Positions 11,511 through 21,103 of a DNA stretch of 64,000 nt are shown piece after piece. This stretch comes from Stichopus chloronotus (taxonomy: Eukaryota > Echinodermata > Holothuroidea > Aspidochirotida > Stichopodidae). Position 1 is the first letter of the stretch. Each line of letters begins with the position of its first letter. Location: contig CM037829.1 of NCBI GenBank assembly GCA_021234535.1, positions 32,611,976 to 32,675,975 of the forward strand, written 5' to 3'. The position numbers and the translations under genes are program-made. The notes under the pieces were generated by a model. It did no database searches. It had not been told where the DNA came from and saw nothing but the letters and a program-made list of their open reading frames with translations.

Positions 11511-12520
11511 CAAATGGCGTGCCTAAGCTCCGTATAAATTATTCGTATGAGCTAACATTCACACTGATAACATATATTACAAACCACTGACACACCCACT
11601 TGGTACGACATCATCGGTCGGTACCAACCTTAGCTAATGCCAGAATTCAGAGATGGGCAATCATTCTATCCACTTACATATACTGTATGATATAGAATAT
11701 CAAAAGTCTTTATAGCCCTGAAATGCAGCTTCTATATCATTACCATGTAAGGAGTCATGTCTGGAATTTTAGACCAGGAAGTGTTCTGTTTTTCATTTAT
11801 TGGCCAATTTCCTCTTACAGATGTTGAGATCAGCAAAAGCTACCCTAAAAGATCCTCTTCGAGGCAAATTTAAGGGTAGGATTTTGTTATGAATGGTTCT
11901 TTGGGCTTGTTATCATTTTCTGCTGTAGCTACAAAGTAAAAATTTCACCATGATCTCTGATCACAAGCCATTTGAAACAATCGTTAATGGGCCAAAGTCG
12001 CGACTAGCACAAGAGCTTAAACGCTAATATTTATGCCTACAGGAGTATATGCTTCGAGATCATGTATAAACCCGGCAAACATAATCCTGCCGATTGAATC
12101 TCATGACATCCAACTTTGGACAACAACAAAAAGTATGTCCACATTGTCCATCTTGAAGAGTTTATACTTCATAATGGAACATTCAGTTCCTTAGGACAAA
12201 TTAGAAGGGCAGGTACAACTAGATGCATGCTCTCAACAGAGACATGTTGCAGCAACTGTTATCTTATTCAAGAGCAGAAGATTTAACAATTCACACATTC
12301 TTCATTATTTGCAACAAATGAACTATAAACAAAAGTATAGAGTTGTGTGATTCGTGAATTGTCATCCCCAAGTCCCTGCGAAATACCGTCCTCAAACTAA
12401 TGGACGAGGGACATCTAGGGACTTGTGAAACTTGTTCTGCAAGAAAGTCTGGTTGCCGGGTGTTGATGAACTAGCCGAGCAGTTGTATGGTATATAACAT
12501 TGCCAATTACCATGAAATGA
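11511..12520 (+). pseudogene. RNase H and integrase N-terminal pieces of at least two Gypsy-type elements
   Basis: 11,511-11,640 reads 'HTDNIYYKPLTHPLGT', an RNase H TD-x(n)-KPL block. A second, different RNase H copy begins near 11,940: 'FTMISDHKPFETIVNGPKSR', then (12,040-12,110) 'YKPGKHNPAD', with stops between. Near 12,360-12,480 the integrase zinc-binding region appears ('IVIPKSLRNTVLKLMDEGHL'), with a frameshift before 'VDELAEQLYG'. Two successive copies of the same RNase H block show that two elements, not one, are abutted. All are dead. Confidence 0.6.
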
Positions 12521-13057
12521 CTTTCACCATTTCACCTTTCTTTGTCCTACTTCTTTGATATTGTAAAGGTTATTGAAAGTTCAGGGACATCAGTTCACTG
12601 ATATAATATGAGCATAGATATTTGAGTCAGTTCCATCTTGGGCATTGAGCTGAGGAGTAGTGATTTGCAAGAAATCAACTCAAAGAGTAGACCATATACC
12701 ATTGTCTTTGTATTCATTACTGTGTGCATGTAGTACCAAACATAACAATTGGCGACGTGGATAATTTGGATACTTTCGTTTGCACTTCTGCTTATTAAAC
12801 CTGCCTTCTGATTTATGTTCTGTCTCTTTTGCTTACTGAAACTTGCTTTCATTTCTTTGTACCGAACTCGACATGTCGTCAGTACATCCTCCTGTTCACT
12901 TTTTGCCTACGCCGCCTGGAACTCCTTCCATTCCATGGGCGCAATAGAAGCAACTGTTTACTAATTATTCGATTGCTTCAGAACTTACTAAAGCTTCTCG
13001 AGTACGGAAACAAGCACTGCTTTTACATTCTCTTGGTGCACTTCTCCTACTGCAACA
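12521..13057 (+). mobile_element. Possible LTR and leader before the next gag
   Basis: No coding signal. 'TGGCGACGTGGAT' (from 12,752) sits where a primer-binding site would be expected, about 300 bp upstream of the gag ATG, after a 'ttgtctttgtattcattactgtgtg' type R/U5-like stretch. I could not match it to a tRNA from memory, so the LTR reading is tentative. Confidence 0.3.
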
Positions 13058-13835
13058 ATGGCCAGCAGTTCCACTGTAACCAGTCCGGATTTCTATGACC
13101 AGACTCTTACAATTCTAGACGGTCATTTTAGTCCCATAGTCAATGCTGTTGCGGAACATTTTCGTTCCAGACAAAGGGCCCAGGTGACGGATGAGTCTGT
13201 TGAAACCTATATTGCTTCACTCAAGACATTTAGCGACTTCCTGTAATTTTGCTGCCTTCCATGATGAGATGATACGGGACCAGCTAGTGGAAAAAACTAT
13301 CATCGTATCCATGAGCGCCTCCTATTGGGGCAGGAACTTCCTTTGGCTAGGGCTATACAAATTGCACGTCACGTCGAGCGGGCCACGAGAGAGGCCAGGG
13401 AATTGAATAGTTCCAGTTCAACTTCAAGGACAACATCTGCAGTACAGACCCAACTCTACAAGCGGAAAAAAGCGGTCCCACCATTCAAGAAATTCGGGTG
13501 CTACGACAAGACAGTGTTATCGTTGCGGATCCATCAAGCACTTGGCAAATGACAACTCATGCCCAGCAGTTGGGAAATTGTTCAAGAACTGCAGGAAAAC
13601 TGGACATTTCGCGCAAATTTGTAGCACGCGAAGGAAGTACACTACATCAAACTGGAAAATGTTGACACATCTGATGCCGACACCAGTTTGCCGAGCAGTC
13701 CAGTAACAGACAGTACCATGGGCCCAAGTGCCTCTGTCACGGTCCTATCCGCAGACGTCACCAGTGCTAGTATGAAGAAACCCAATATTACTTGTTCATT
13801 ATATGTTAATAATATTCCAATTAATTTGCAAGAGA
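13058..13835 (+). pseudogene. K02A2.6-like gag with two zinc knuckles and the start of protease, frameshifted
   Basis: The ATG at 13,058 opens 'MASSSTVTSPDFYDQTLTIL' and runs into 'VETYIASLKTFSDFL', then TAA at 13,244-13,246. The gag sequence continues in other frames as 'FHDEMIRDQLVEK', 'ERLLLGQELPLARAIQIA' and a Ser/Thr-rich linker. Two knuckles follow (13,508-13,625): 'CYRCGSIKHLANDNSC', with a stretched last spacing, and one in which the first Cys is lost ('FKNCRKTGHFAQIC'). 'CSLYVNNIPINLQ' (about 13,795-13,830) is the protease lead-in, and similarity stops just before the catalytic Asp. Several frameshifts make it non-functional. Confidence 0.65.
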
Positions 13836-14170
13836 CTCCAGATTCCCCCTGCGACGAGACTCAGAAATCCGTCACAGTGTCTGGTACTCTGGGGTCCTTT
13901 GTCTTGACTCATAACGCTATTTTCATTTGCGACCAACAGAGGCATCACTTTCTAACTTTCAAACTTTGTCGTGTTGCTTCAATTAAAAGTGATGTAAGGG
14001 CATTCTGTTTTACATCAAATCCGTCTACGTACTAAAAAGCTCAATGGGAGATTTTTGATTGGGAATTAGAGAGCTGAAAACTAAACAGTCGTCTACATGT
14101 GAGATCATTTGTCATACATTTGTACCACCACCTCAACCCTAAGTCACCACCACGCTCCCCTTATCCACAG

Positions 14171-14200
14171 TATTACATTTGGTAGTACGAGTGGGGTTGT
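14171..14200 (+). promoter_or_regulatory. Candidate LTR end and primer-binding site for the next element
   Basis: 'tattaca' ends at 14,177, followed by 'tt' and TGGTAGTACGAGTGGGG from 14,180. The CA-tt-TGG layout resembles an LTR end plus primer site, 41 bases before the gag ATG. TGGTAG agrees with the CUACCA end of initiator tRNA-Met, but later bases match poorly, so the primer is uncertain. Confidence 0.4.
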
Positions 14201-14220
14201 AAATGATATGACAACGTCGA

Positions 14221-15381
14221 ATGCGTGAGAGGACAATCATGACGACTGAGATGGACCAGATGAGGGCGAAGCTGGACGATCTGGCGAGGCAGCTGGCCGA
14301 GTCAAGAGAGCAGTCTGGAACGGTCTGTGTTCTGCCGAAAGAAAAGAAGTTAAAGGCATTCTCAGGTACCGATGGCCGATCAGTGAGGGCTTTCATTGAA
14401 GATGTACGTGCAGCCCTCAAGGTGAGGAAGCTGGAGGCAGCAGATGCAGCAGATTTCATTATGGCCCATCTGGAGGGAGCTGCAAGACAGGAGATACGTC
14501 ACCGTCCATCGGAAGTAACAACTGACCCAGAGAAGATTGTGGAGGTACTGCAGGACACATTCAGGGAGAGGAGAACCCTGGGTGGCCTTATGCGGGACCT
14601 ATGCAACCTCACTCAGAAGGAGGGAGAGGGCATATCTGAATTTGCTTTTGCTCTAATGGAGATTGCAGATAAGCTTAAAAAGCAAAAAGGTGCAACAAAT
14701 CTGGAGTCAGTCCTCAAGGATCAGTTCCTAGACAGTTTGTCAGATGCTGTTCTGAGACGAGAGGTCAAGAGGTTAATGAAGGAAGAGATAGATATCACCT
14801 TCATCGAGTTGCGGGCTCTTGACATGGCTGAGGAGTCCACAACATTGCACAGGAAAAGGAAAATTAAATCTGGAGGTGCTTTTGGTGCAGTGGCAGAATC
14901 ACCAGAGATAGTGAAGGTACTGGAGGGGTTGTCGTCTGCTATTCGGGTTCAGACAACAATGTTGCAGGAAATGAAGAAAGACCAGGTTCACCTTGCTGAT
15001 CGAGTCACAAAGTTAGAAGCTGTCCAGGAGGCCCGAAGAGGACGAACCAGGAAAAAGTCAGACAAGACCAACCTCAAATGCTTCAGGTGTCAGGAGAAAG
15101 GACACTATGTCAGATGCTATAGGTGTCAGGAGAAAGGACACTATGTCAGATGCTATAGGTGTCAGGAGAAAGGACACTATGGCAGATGCTATAGGTGTCA
15201 GGAGAAAGGACACTATGTCAGATGCTATAGGTGTCAGGAGAAAGGACACTATGTCAGATGCTATAGGTGTCAGGAGAAAGGGCACTATGTCAGATGCTAT
15301 AGGTGTCAGGAGAAAGGACACTATGCCAGTGAGTGTCCCAGTCCTGTTGACGTCCCACGTGGCACACAAGAGTCAAACTAG
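14221..15381 (+). CDS. Intact LTR-retrotransposon Gag with seven tandem zinc knuckles
   Basis: An uninterrupted 386-codon frame, the best-preserved retroelement ORF in the window. An N-terminal coiled coil ('MDQMRAKLDDLARQLAESRE', residues about 10-30) leads to a capsid-like domain (about 40-210: 'FSGTDGRSVRAFIEDVRAAL', 'DFIMAHLEGAARQEI', 'VLKDQFLDSLSDAVLRREV'). A second helical segment (about 240-280) and a basic patch 'RRGRTRKKSDK' precede the nucleocapsid part. From residue 287 there are seven copies of a 12-residue unit, C-F/Y-R-C-Q-E-K-G-H-Y-V/G-R; the last ends 'HYASEC' with normal CX2CX4HX4C spacing. Start could be 14,221 or the second ATG at 14,239. Downstream pol is mostly deleted. 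Known role: Gag packages element RNA; that this one is expressed is not shown. Confidence 0.85.
   Translation: MRERTIMTTEMDQMRAKLDDLARQLAESREQSGTVCVLPKEKKLKAFSGTDGRSVRAFIEDVRAALKVRKLEAADAADFIMAHLEGAARQEIRHRPSEVTTDPEKIVEVLQDTFRERRTLGGLMRDLCNLTQKEGEGISEFAFALMEIADKLKKQKGATNLESVLKDQFLDSLSDAVLRREVKRLMKEEIDITFIELRALDMAEESTTLHRKRKIKSGGAFGAVAESPEIVKVLEGLSSAIRVQTTMLQEMKKDQVHLADRVTKLEAVQEARRGRTRKKSDKTNLKCFRCQEKGHYVRCYRCQEKGHYVRCYRCQEKGHYGRCYRCQEKGHYVRCYRCQEKGHYVRCYRCQEKGHYVRCYRCQEKGHYASECPSPVDVPRGTQESN
15079..15330 (+). repeat. 36-bp tandem repeat, 7 copies, encoding zinc-knuckle units
   Basis: Seven units of 36 bases start at 15,079, 15,115, 15,151, 15,187, 15,223, 15,259 and 15,295. They are nearly identical: copy 1 has ttc for tat, copy 3 has ggc for gtc, copy 6 has ggg for gga, and copy 7 diverges at its end. 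Near-identity means the expansion is recent or homogenised. Since 36 is divisible by three, the array is open in other frames and on the minus strand too. Confidence 0.95.
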
Positions 15382-15529
15382 TGACACTCAGGGCCGAGAG
15401 ACAGGTGCTGAGTGAGGCAGTGAGTAACAACGGCTCAGGGGTGGAGGCAGTACTCATCAGAAAGAGCCCTACCACAACCGTCTCAATGTTTCGTGTAGCC
15501 CATCTTAATTCCATAAAGTTGGATGCAGT

Positions 15530-16030
15530 GAGCCAATGCTGGGTTGCTGCTCTGGCTTTCATTTCAAGGTCCAGTTTAAGCCAGGCAAAGAGAAGATGGC
15601 TGCTGATGCCCTTTCCAGGCGGCCATACACACCCTGCACAGAAATTGAAACCAATGCTGGTTCAGCCAAATGAGTCCAGTATGGGGGTATGATAGAGCTA
15701 CCACATGACCTGCAGGTAGAGGAAGAGACAGCTGATAACATTCAGGTCCCTACTATGCAGTTCTTAACATCATACACCAAGAGGCAATTACGAGAGTCGC
15801 AGGTGAAAGATCCAACAATATCCAGGCTGATCTCCTACACGTCACTGGGAAGACCACCAACTGTAGACGAACGCCAGCACGAGACAAAAGAAACTTTGTC
15901 GTTACTGAGGCAGAGTAAATCGCATTTCCAAAAAAGATGGCCTACTCTACCGAATCATTGATGATGGCACTGTTAAACAACTGCTGCTGCCTAGAGTCCT
16001 TAAACAAGATGTTCAATACAAAATCTCTAG
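15530..16030 (+). pseudogene. RNase H C-terminus and integrase linker of the same or a related element
   Basis: About 150 bp after the gag stop, 15,560-15,640 reads (in shifting frames) 'FKPGKEKMAADALSRRP', the end of retroelement RNase H. Then come 'TKRQLRESQVKDPTISRLIS' (15,780-15,840) and 'KDGLLYRIIDDGTVKQLLLP' (about 15,930-15,990), the linker and the start of the integrase zinc-binding region. Protease, RT and most of RNase H between gag and here are absent, so an internal deletion of well over 2 kb is inferred. Nothing recognisable follows beyond about 16,030. Confidence 0.6.
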
Positions 16031-16581
16031 TCATCAACATACTGTACTGTGAAATGATATGCCATTAGCAATGATAAACATGGAGACAAATAGTTTCAGT
16101 ACAGTGGAGGCAACCACCTGCAAATTTCCGTCGGACGATTAGCAAATCCCAAAACTGTTGTTTGAGGTTGTCCTTCGGACGACTGAAGAAATCCCGTCAG
16201 TGTAAATTCCATACAGCGTAATTAAAAAGTTTAACACGCAAGCCCGATGAATCTGAGCAAGTTTTGATAATTGTTAAACTGTGTACGAAGTCAATGTATG
16301 CTTAGCCTCATATCTAATTCCCACTTTTTTCAGCCCCCCCCCGGGTAGCGAACGTAATATTTACGTTCATACCACAAATTCACTGTGAAAAACAACAAAG
16401 AAACTTCCAAAGAGACCAGCTATGCAGGTTTCCTGTCGTGCTGCAAGTAGAATCTATTTAAAAACCATTGTGAGTGGTTCCATGTTAACCAGCCAATCAA
16501 AATTCAGGACATCGTTAATGGACATTTTGTGTGTTAATTTCTCACATGCAGTTTCGTTAATGAGATTCCCTCACTGAGTTT
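16031..16581. other. No recognisable feature
   Basis: Noncoding stretch with a run of nine C at 16,335-16,343. A direct repeat of 'gtcggacgatt'/'ttcggacgact' occurs near 16,129 and 16,173. I see no gene, LTR end or terminal inverted repeat. Confidence 0.5.
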
Positions 16582-17120
16582 GTGTGCGTTTTACGATGGT
16601 ATGACAAAGAATCCAAGTTATTGTTTTGCTCTACATGTGAAAACTGGGCCGGTGTTACGGGCAAGGGTAGAGGGAAGACCAAGTTTGTTAAGGGTTGTGC
16701 TTCCCTAAGAATTGAAAGCCTTCACAAACACTTCAAGAGCGAGGTACACAGCAAAGCTGCAGCCGCAAAGAAGGCGTCCGAAGCGCCTCCTGGAACATCG
16801 GAGGCTGACAGGTGCCTGAAACAACTAAACAAAGTTGCTTCTGATCGACTTCAAATATTGTTTCGCACCTGCCATTCTCTTGCCAAGCACGGGCGCCCGT
16901 TTTTGGATTTTGTTTGGCAAACCGACCTTGACGAAGCCAAAGGTTTAGATGTAGGTAAAACATACTGAAACGAAATTCAATGTCGGGAATTCACAGATGC
17001 TATTGCAGAAATAGAAAGGCAGAACCTCGAAAAAGAAGGTAAGGATTCCAAGTTTCTGTCAACCATGTGTGATGAAGCCACTGATGCAGCAGTAGTGGAG
17101 CAATTGATTTTATTCATTCG
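16582..17120 (+). pseudogene. hAT-type transposase relic with TTF/BED-like zinc finger (ZNF862-like N-terminus)
   Basis: The frame from 16,582 (no ATG; first codon GTG) has 'RWYDKESKLLFCSTCENW', then 'KFVKGCASLRIESLHKHF' and 'SEVHSKAAAA': a CxxC...C...H-x(n)-H finger typical of hAT-derived proteins. It continues 'LFRTCHSLAKHGRPFLDFVW' and, past a single in-frame TGA at 16,966-16,968, 'FTDAIAEIERQNL' and 'FLSTMCDEATDAAVVEQLIL', the start of the RNase-H-like core. The frame ends at a consensus donor, CG|GTAAGT at 17,121. Beyond it Gypsy sequence begins. Either a spliced hAT-derived gene cut by insertions or a simple relic; the missing core favours a relic. Confidence 0.6.
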
Positions 17121-17204
17121 GTAAGTAAGCTTTTATTTTTTACAGATTACTATTATACCGGTAAATTTATAAACATGGCTATCATAATATGGTCATGGTA
17201 GGCT

Positions 17205-18010
17205 GACGTTTTGAGAGGTGCATGCTTCTTCTCAAAATTAGACCTTAAGGCTGCTCACCATCAGCTAATGTTACACAAAGATAGTCGTGATTTAACTGCT
17301 TTTATGACACATGCAGGCATTTACAGGTATAGGCGTGTTTGCTTTGGTCCGTTTGCTTTTGGCACCGTCATGCTTTCAGAAGGTCATGTGCTCTATATTA
17401 TCAGGACTACAAGGAGTGCAATCCTATCTTGATGATATTGTTGTGTATGGCAAAACACAAGAAGAGCATGACCAAAACCTGTTACATGTGCTACAGCGCA
17501 TAGAAAAGTCAGGCATGAAACTCAATACGAAATACGAGTTTAATATTCAAAACCTCAATTTACTTGGACATGTCGTCTCTGAAGAAGGCATTAGACCAGC
17601 CCCAGACCTTGGTCATGCAATCCCAAATGCGCCAGCCCCGCAGTCTGCAAAGAAAATTAAATCTTTCTTGGACTAAGAGGGCTATTATGCGAAATTTGTG
17701 CCCGACTTTGCAATGAAAGTCCAACCAATACAAAATGTACAAAATGCAACGGGACCCTTCCGGTGGACAATTGAAGCTGAATCTGCATTTCAGAATATTA
17801 AATTATCCATTACGATGGAAGGGGATGCACTTGTATTATTCGACCCTCCAAAGAAGTGGTTGTAGCTATGGCTGCAACCATGACTCAAATTCACAATGGC
17901 AAAGAACGTTTAGTCATATGCACGATCGGGGCATTGTGCGCACTAAACAAAGAACTAGACAACTCTATAGGTGGCCACTCATGGATCAACAAATTGATAC
18001 TATGATTAAA
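17205..18010 (+). pseudogene. Gypsy reverse transcriptase core and RNase H start, frameshifted
   Basis: 17,211-17,390 encodes 'FFSKLDLKAAHHQLMLHKDS', with the first catalytic Asp in F-S-K-L-D-L. A frameshift within 17,340-17,400 leads to 'CFQKVMCSILSGLQGVQSYL' and the catalytic 'YLDDIVVYG' near 17,430, then 'LLGHVVSEEGIRPAPD' and the connection domain 'KIKSFLD', with TAA at 17,674-17,676. RNase H lead-in follows in other frames ('YYAKFVPDFAMKVQPIQ', 'GPFRWTIEAESAFQNIKL', 'NGKERLVICTIGALCALNKE'). N-terminal RT, distal RNase H and integrase are missing. Family cannot be fixed from the fragment. Confidence 0.75.
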
Positions 18011-19021
18011 CAATGAACTCTACATCAAATGCATGATAATGTGGTAATGTGGAAAATCCACTACCACATAGATGTGTTATTGTTTTAGTAAATTGGCCTT
18101 TATGGCCTTCCATGTAAGTTCTCCTCATTCTAGGGGAGAGTGATCACACCACATGTGAAGCGCATGGTCCAGTTCCTTTGTTCTCACTCCTCAGTAACAC
18201 CTGCTAAGAGGAAGTCATGCTGGCAGGGGCTGGGCAAAAGTGAATTACAAATCCCCCCTTATTTTAGAGTCATTGGCAAACTTGCTTCTATCATTTTTTT
18301 GCACTACTGGGCAGTGCTACTGTGGTGTATTGACAATCTATGCATATTCAAAAGTGATACCATTCTCACCATTGGTCTTTGTAGACATGCCAGGGCATGT
18401 TGGGGTAGTAGAATTGAGCAATTGCCCTAGACTCTCTTTACTCCCTTCTGGTATCGTTCTGCGGCAAGTAGATCGGCTAGGTTCCGACCCTATGACCTGT
18501 TTGCCTATTGTGTTGTAAGGAGAGGGTGTTATTTTAAATCAATATACTTCCGCTGGTGAGCGGACCCTGCACGTCAAGTCGAACCTCATGTTTCAGCACT
18601 CCCTGTCTAAACGTTGGTGAGAGAGGAGTCCGGTGGAGTGGTGGCCGAGATTTAGCACCGTTTTCAGAAGTATTTGGCGTGCAGGCTGAGTAAGAGAAGT
18701 ACTACTGGGCTGAAGTACTGAAGTGCTGGTGCTAAAGAGGCTGGTAACCTGACTGAATATTTCTGCCTTGGTCATGGCCTGACAGATGGGTTGAGGAGGT
18801 TTTTCTAGCCGTTCTTTTGGGGCTGTTTTACTCTGTTTACTAGATTTGGGTAACCCATATGCTGTGACATACTGGTGCATCAATAAAAGAGAGAACTGGC
18901 CAAACCTATGTCCAGTGCTTTATGTTCTTGTCACCGCCTCCACCAGTAGTGGTCTCCATGTGAGCCGTATCGCGCGCATCCCGGATTCCCTACACTACCA
19001 TAGATTTGATTAAATTTTCAT
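18011..19021. other. Unassigned noncoding stretch
   Basis: Open frames of about 90 codons at 18,140-18,518 (plus) and 18,593-18,883 (minus) resemble no family I know and lack codon or splice support. The segment ending 'gtgcatcaataaaagagag' near 18,875-18,900 holds an AATAAA and could be part of an LTR of the element to the left; no terminal repeat pair was found to confirm it. Confidence 0.4.
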
Positions 19022-19123
19022 GACAGGAAAGATGGTGGTGACAGTCTCAAGCTCATGAGGAAAGAAGGTGGTGACTGTCACAAGCTCATGAGGAAAGATG
19101 GTAGTGACTGTCACAAGCTCAGG
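19022..19123 (+). repeat. 34-bp direct repeat, 3 copies
   Basis: Units start near 19,022, 19,056 and 19,090 and read 'aggaaagatggtggtgact' followed by 'gtcacaagctca'. The related LTR piece at 24,463 carries only one unit, so the repeat number varies between family copies. Confidence 0.8.
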
Positions 19124-20109
19124 AACTGCAAGGAGTGCAGGGTGACATCAGTGTAGGATATACTGAACACTTGTATAGAGCAACTGCATATAGCGAAGAA
19201 AGTGTCCTATATTTCATGATATGCACTTTAGATTAATAGTTTTGAGGACCCAAAGTAATTCATTTACCAATAATATTCATGGTATCTGCTATAAATGCTC
19301 TATACGTGAAATTTGAGTTTACTTAAATTGGTTCACTTTGTGTCTTCAGATTGGTACTTGAGTGTAGAAGAAATCTAAGTTTTTTTTATCATTGTAACAG
19401 ACTGTTATTGAAATGTAGTGTTGATCTGTTTGACATGTTTGATGAGAATGTAATATATTGGGGGATGTTGGAAGATACATGGATGGTGGATGATACATGT
19501 TTTGGAAGCCTTGCTGTACCAGAGTTGGCTCAATTACTTGCTGGTCTGTAGTCAGACTTTTACATTTCTATTGTATTTTAACGTATCATACATAATTTAG
19601 GCCTATTCAGTGGCTACCGTACCACACCCAGTCCTAGTGGATGAACTGTAAACAGGCCTACGAGACAGCATCTTTAAAAAGTGGGGGCGCCAGTTCAGAG
19701 GGCACATGTATTGTACGCTTGCTGGTTCAACTGACCCTGAGAAAATGGTGTTGAGGTTTAAAGGGAAAGTATCTTAAAAGGGCTGCAGCAATGTATAATG
19801 AGGTTGTTGACCTTCAGTCTTACTTAAGTCATACCACTGCATGTACCCTATTGTAAGAGTCATAATGACAGTGTTGCTTTATTGTTCTTTTGGAATTTTG
19901 TTTGCTTTGTTTTGCTACTTTGTTATGGCATACCTGTTATTTATTGGTCTGTGATCATGTTCATGTTTTCATTCTTTTCCATTCAGGGGCTGATTCTCTG
20001 GAGTAGCTAAATACAGGAAGCATACAAATAACAAGACACTTGGTTCTGTCATCTCTTTTGTGATGAGTCATGGTAAGGTTGCCCCTTCTCAATAGGCGGC
20101 TATACTGCA
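19022..20109 (+). mobile_element. Probable LTR (about 1.1 kb) of the tRNA-Leu-primed Gypsy family
   Basis: The right end is firm: it ends 'tatactgca' at 20,109, three bases before a primer-binding site. The terminal 90 bp are shared with LTR pieces ending at 20,931 and 24,600 ('ggttctgtcatctcttttg' and 'gatgagtc' blocks). The left end is placed by the 24,463 copy, which shares 'gaggaaagat...gactgtcaca' and 'catcagtgtaggata' with 19,090-19,160. Three 34-bp repeats (19,022-19,123) open the LTR. Whether the boundary is the TG at 19,021 or 19,088 is undecided. Confidence 0.55.
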
Positions 20110-20112
20110 GTT

Positions 20113-20130
20113 TGGTGTCAGAAGAGGGAT
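20113..20130 (+). promoter_or_regulatory. Primer-binding site, tRNA-Leu type
   Basis: TGGTGTCAGAAGAGGGAT differs from the 8912 site at one position (T to A in the GTGGG block). It lies three bases after the LTR end and upstream of a gag of the same family. Confidence 0.7.
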
Positions 20131-20396
20131 AGACCAGGTGTTTCAGCAACTGACAGGTTCAAGAGTGAAAGTCATCAAACAGCTCCAAACCGATCAACGA
20201 CCACTTTCAGGATGATTGTACTGTGTAATCTAGCCTTAGTATTGCTAACTGGTATATATAGATATCTTTTTTCTTAAACGCCTGTTCTTCATGTGTATCT
20301 AGGCCTAACAGGAGTAGGCTAGTGTAACTTAACCTATTACATTTTGTAAATTAATTTTGTTGTAAGCCGTTCTCGTAGCCACGAAAGAGCCAGGTA

Positions 20397-20828
20397 GTGG
20401 TGTGGGGTCACCAAGGAGATTTCAAAGCAATGACTCAGTTCTTTAAGAGGGCAATGGGGTTTCAAGGAATACCCCCAGGATGGCTACCAAAATTCCATGG
20501 AACTGCAGAACGGCCAGGGGAGAGGAATCTCAGGGAGTGGCTGGAAGACTTTGAGCATAAAGTTGCCCCACTGGACAGGACTGACGAAGAGAAAGCCAAA
20601 GTGATGGTCAAGCACCTTGCTGGATCAGCAAAAGAAGAAATTATTTGCCTCCCCATCGGAAAAAGGGACAGTGTAACAGAAATAAAGAAGATCCTGGAAT
20701 TATGTTTTACTGTAACGGAAAATTTACAGAGTTTAACAACTGCTTTTCACAATAGAAAACAAGAAGAACAGGAGACACTCGCTGATTTTAGCAGAGCTCT
20801 TATGAGATTATATGGGAAGATGGAGTAG
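20397..20828 (+). pseudogene. Gag N-terminal fragment, cut off into an LTR piece
   Basis: An open frame carries 'GDFKAMTQFFKRAMGFQGIP', 'REWLEDFEHKVAPLDRTDEE', 'EIKKILELCFTVTENLQSL' and 'DFSRALMRLYGKME', parallel to the gag at 9139 over about 135 residues. The likely ATG is 20,430 (or an upstream codon, since 20,397 is GTG). Exactly after 'aagatggag' the sequence becomes LTR ('tagctaaatac'), giving an immediate stop. The rest of gag and all of pol are missing. Confidence 0.75.
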
Positions 20829-20931
20829 CTAAATACAGGGCTCATACAAATAACAAAACATTTGGTTCTGTCATCTCTTTTGTGATGAGTCCCAAGAAGG
20901 TCGCCCCTCCTCGATAGGCCGCTCTACTACA
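20826..20931 (+). mobile_element. LTR 3' fragment (about 106 bp) directly joined to truncated gag
   Basis: It matches the last part of the LTR ending at 20,109 from 'gagtagctaaatacagg' to 'ctactaca', with scattered substitutions. Both copies share 'ggag' with gag at the junction, which points to a deletion through microhomology between gag and the downstream LTR of a tandem or duplicated element. Confidence 0.75.
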
Positions 20932-20934
20932 ATT

Positions 20935-20952
20935 TGGTGTCAGAGGTGGGAT
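20935..20952 (+). promoter_or_regulatory. Primer-binding site, tRNA-Leu type
   Basis: TGGTGTCAGAGGTGGGAT has a single A-to-G change from the 8912 site, which still permits a G-U pair with the tRNA. It lies three bases after the LTR fragment end. Confidence 0.75.
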
Positions 20953-21103
20953 TCCAGCATCAACCGGTCTGCTGTCTACACCAGTGACAACATCATCACC
21001 AATGTTTCATCCAGAGAACCAGCCTTGGACCACAAAGTATAATAGTAAGAGTCAGTAACAGCTATAATTAATTGTAATAGTATTTTTCTTCACTTTTTGT
21101 ATA

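Noticed and set aside
15058..15415. Alternate-frame and minus-strand open frames across the knuckle array
   Set aside because: They exist only because a 36-bp repeat without stops is open in every frame; the plus-strand gag frame explains the locus.
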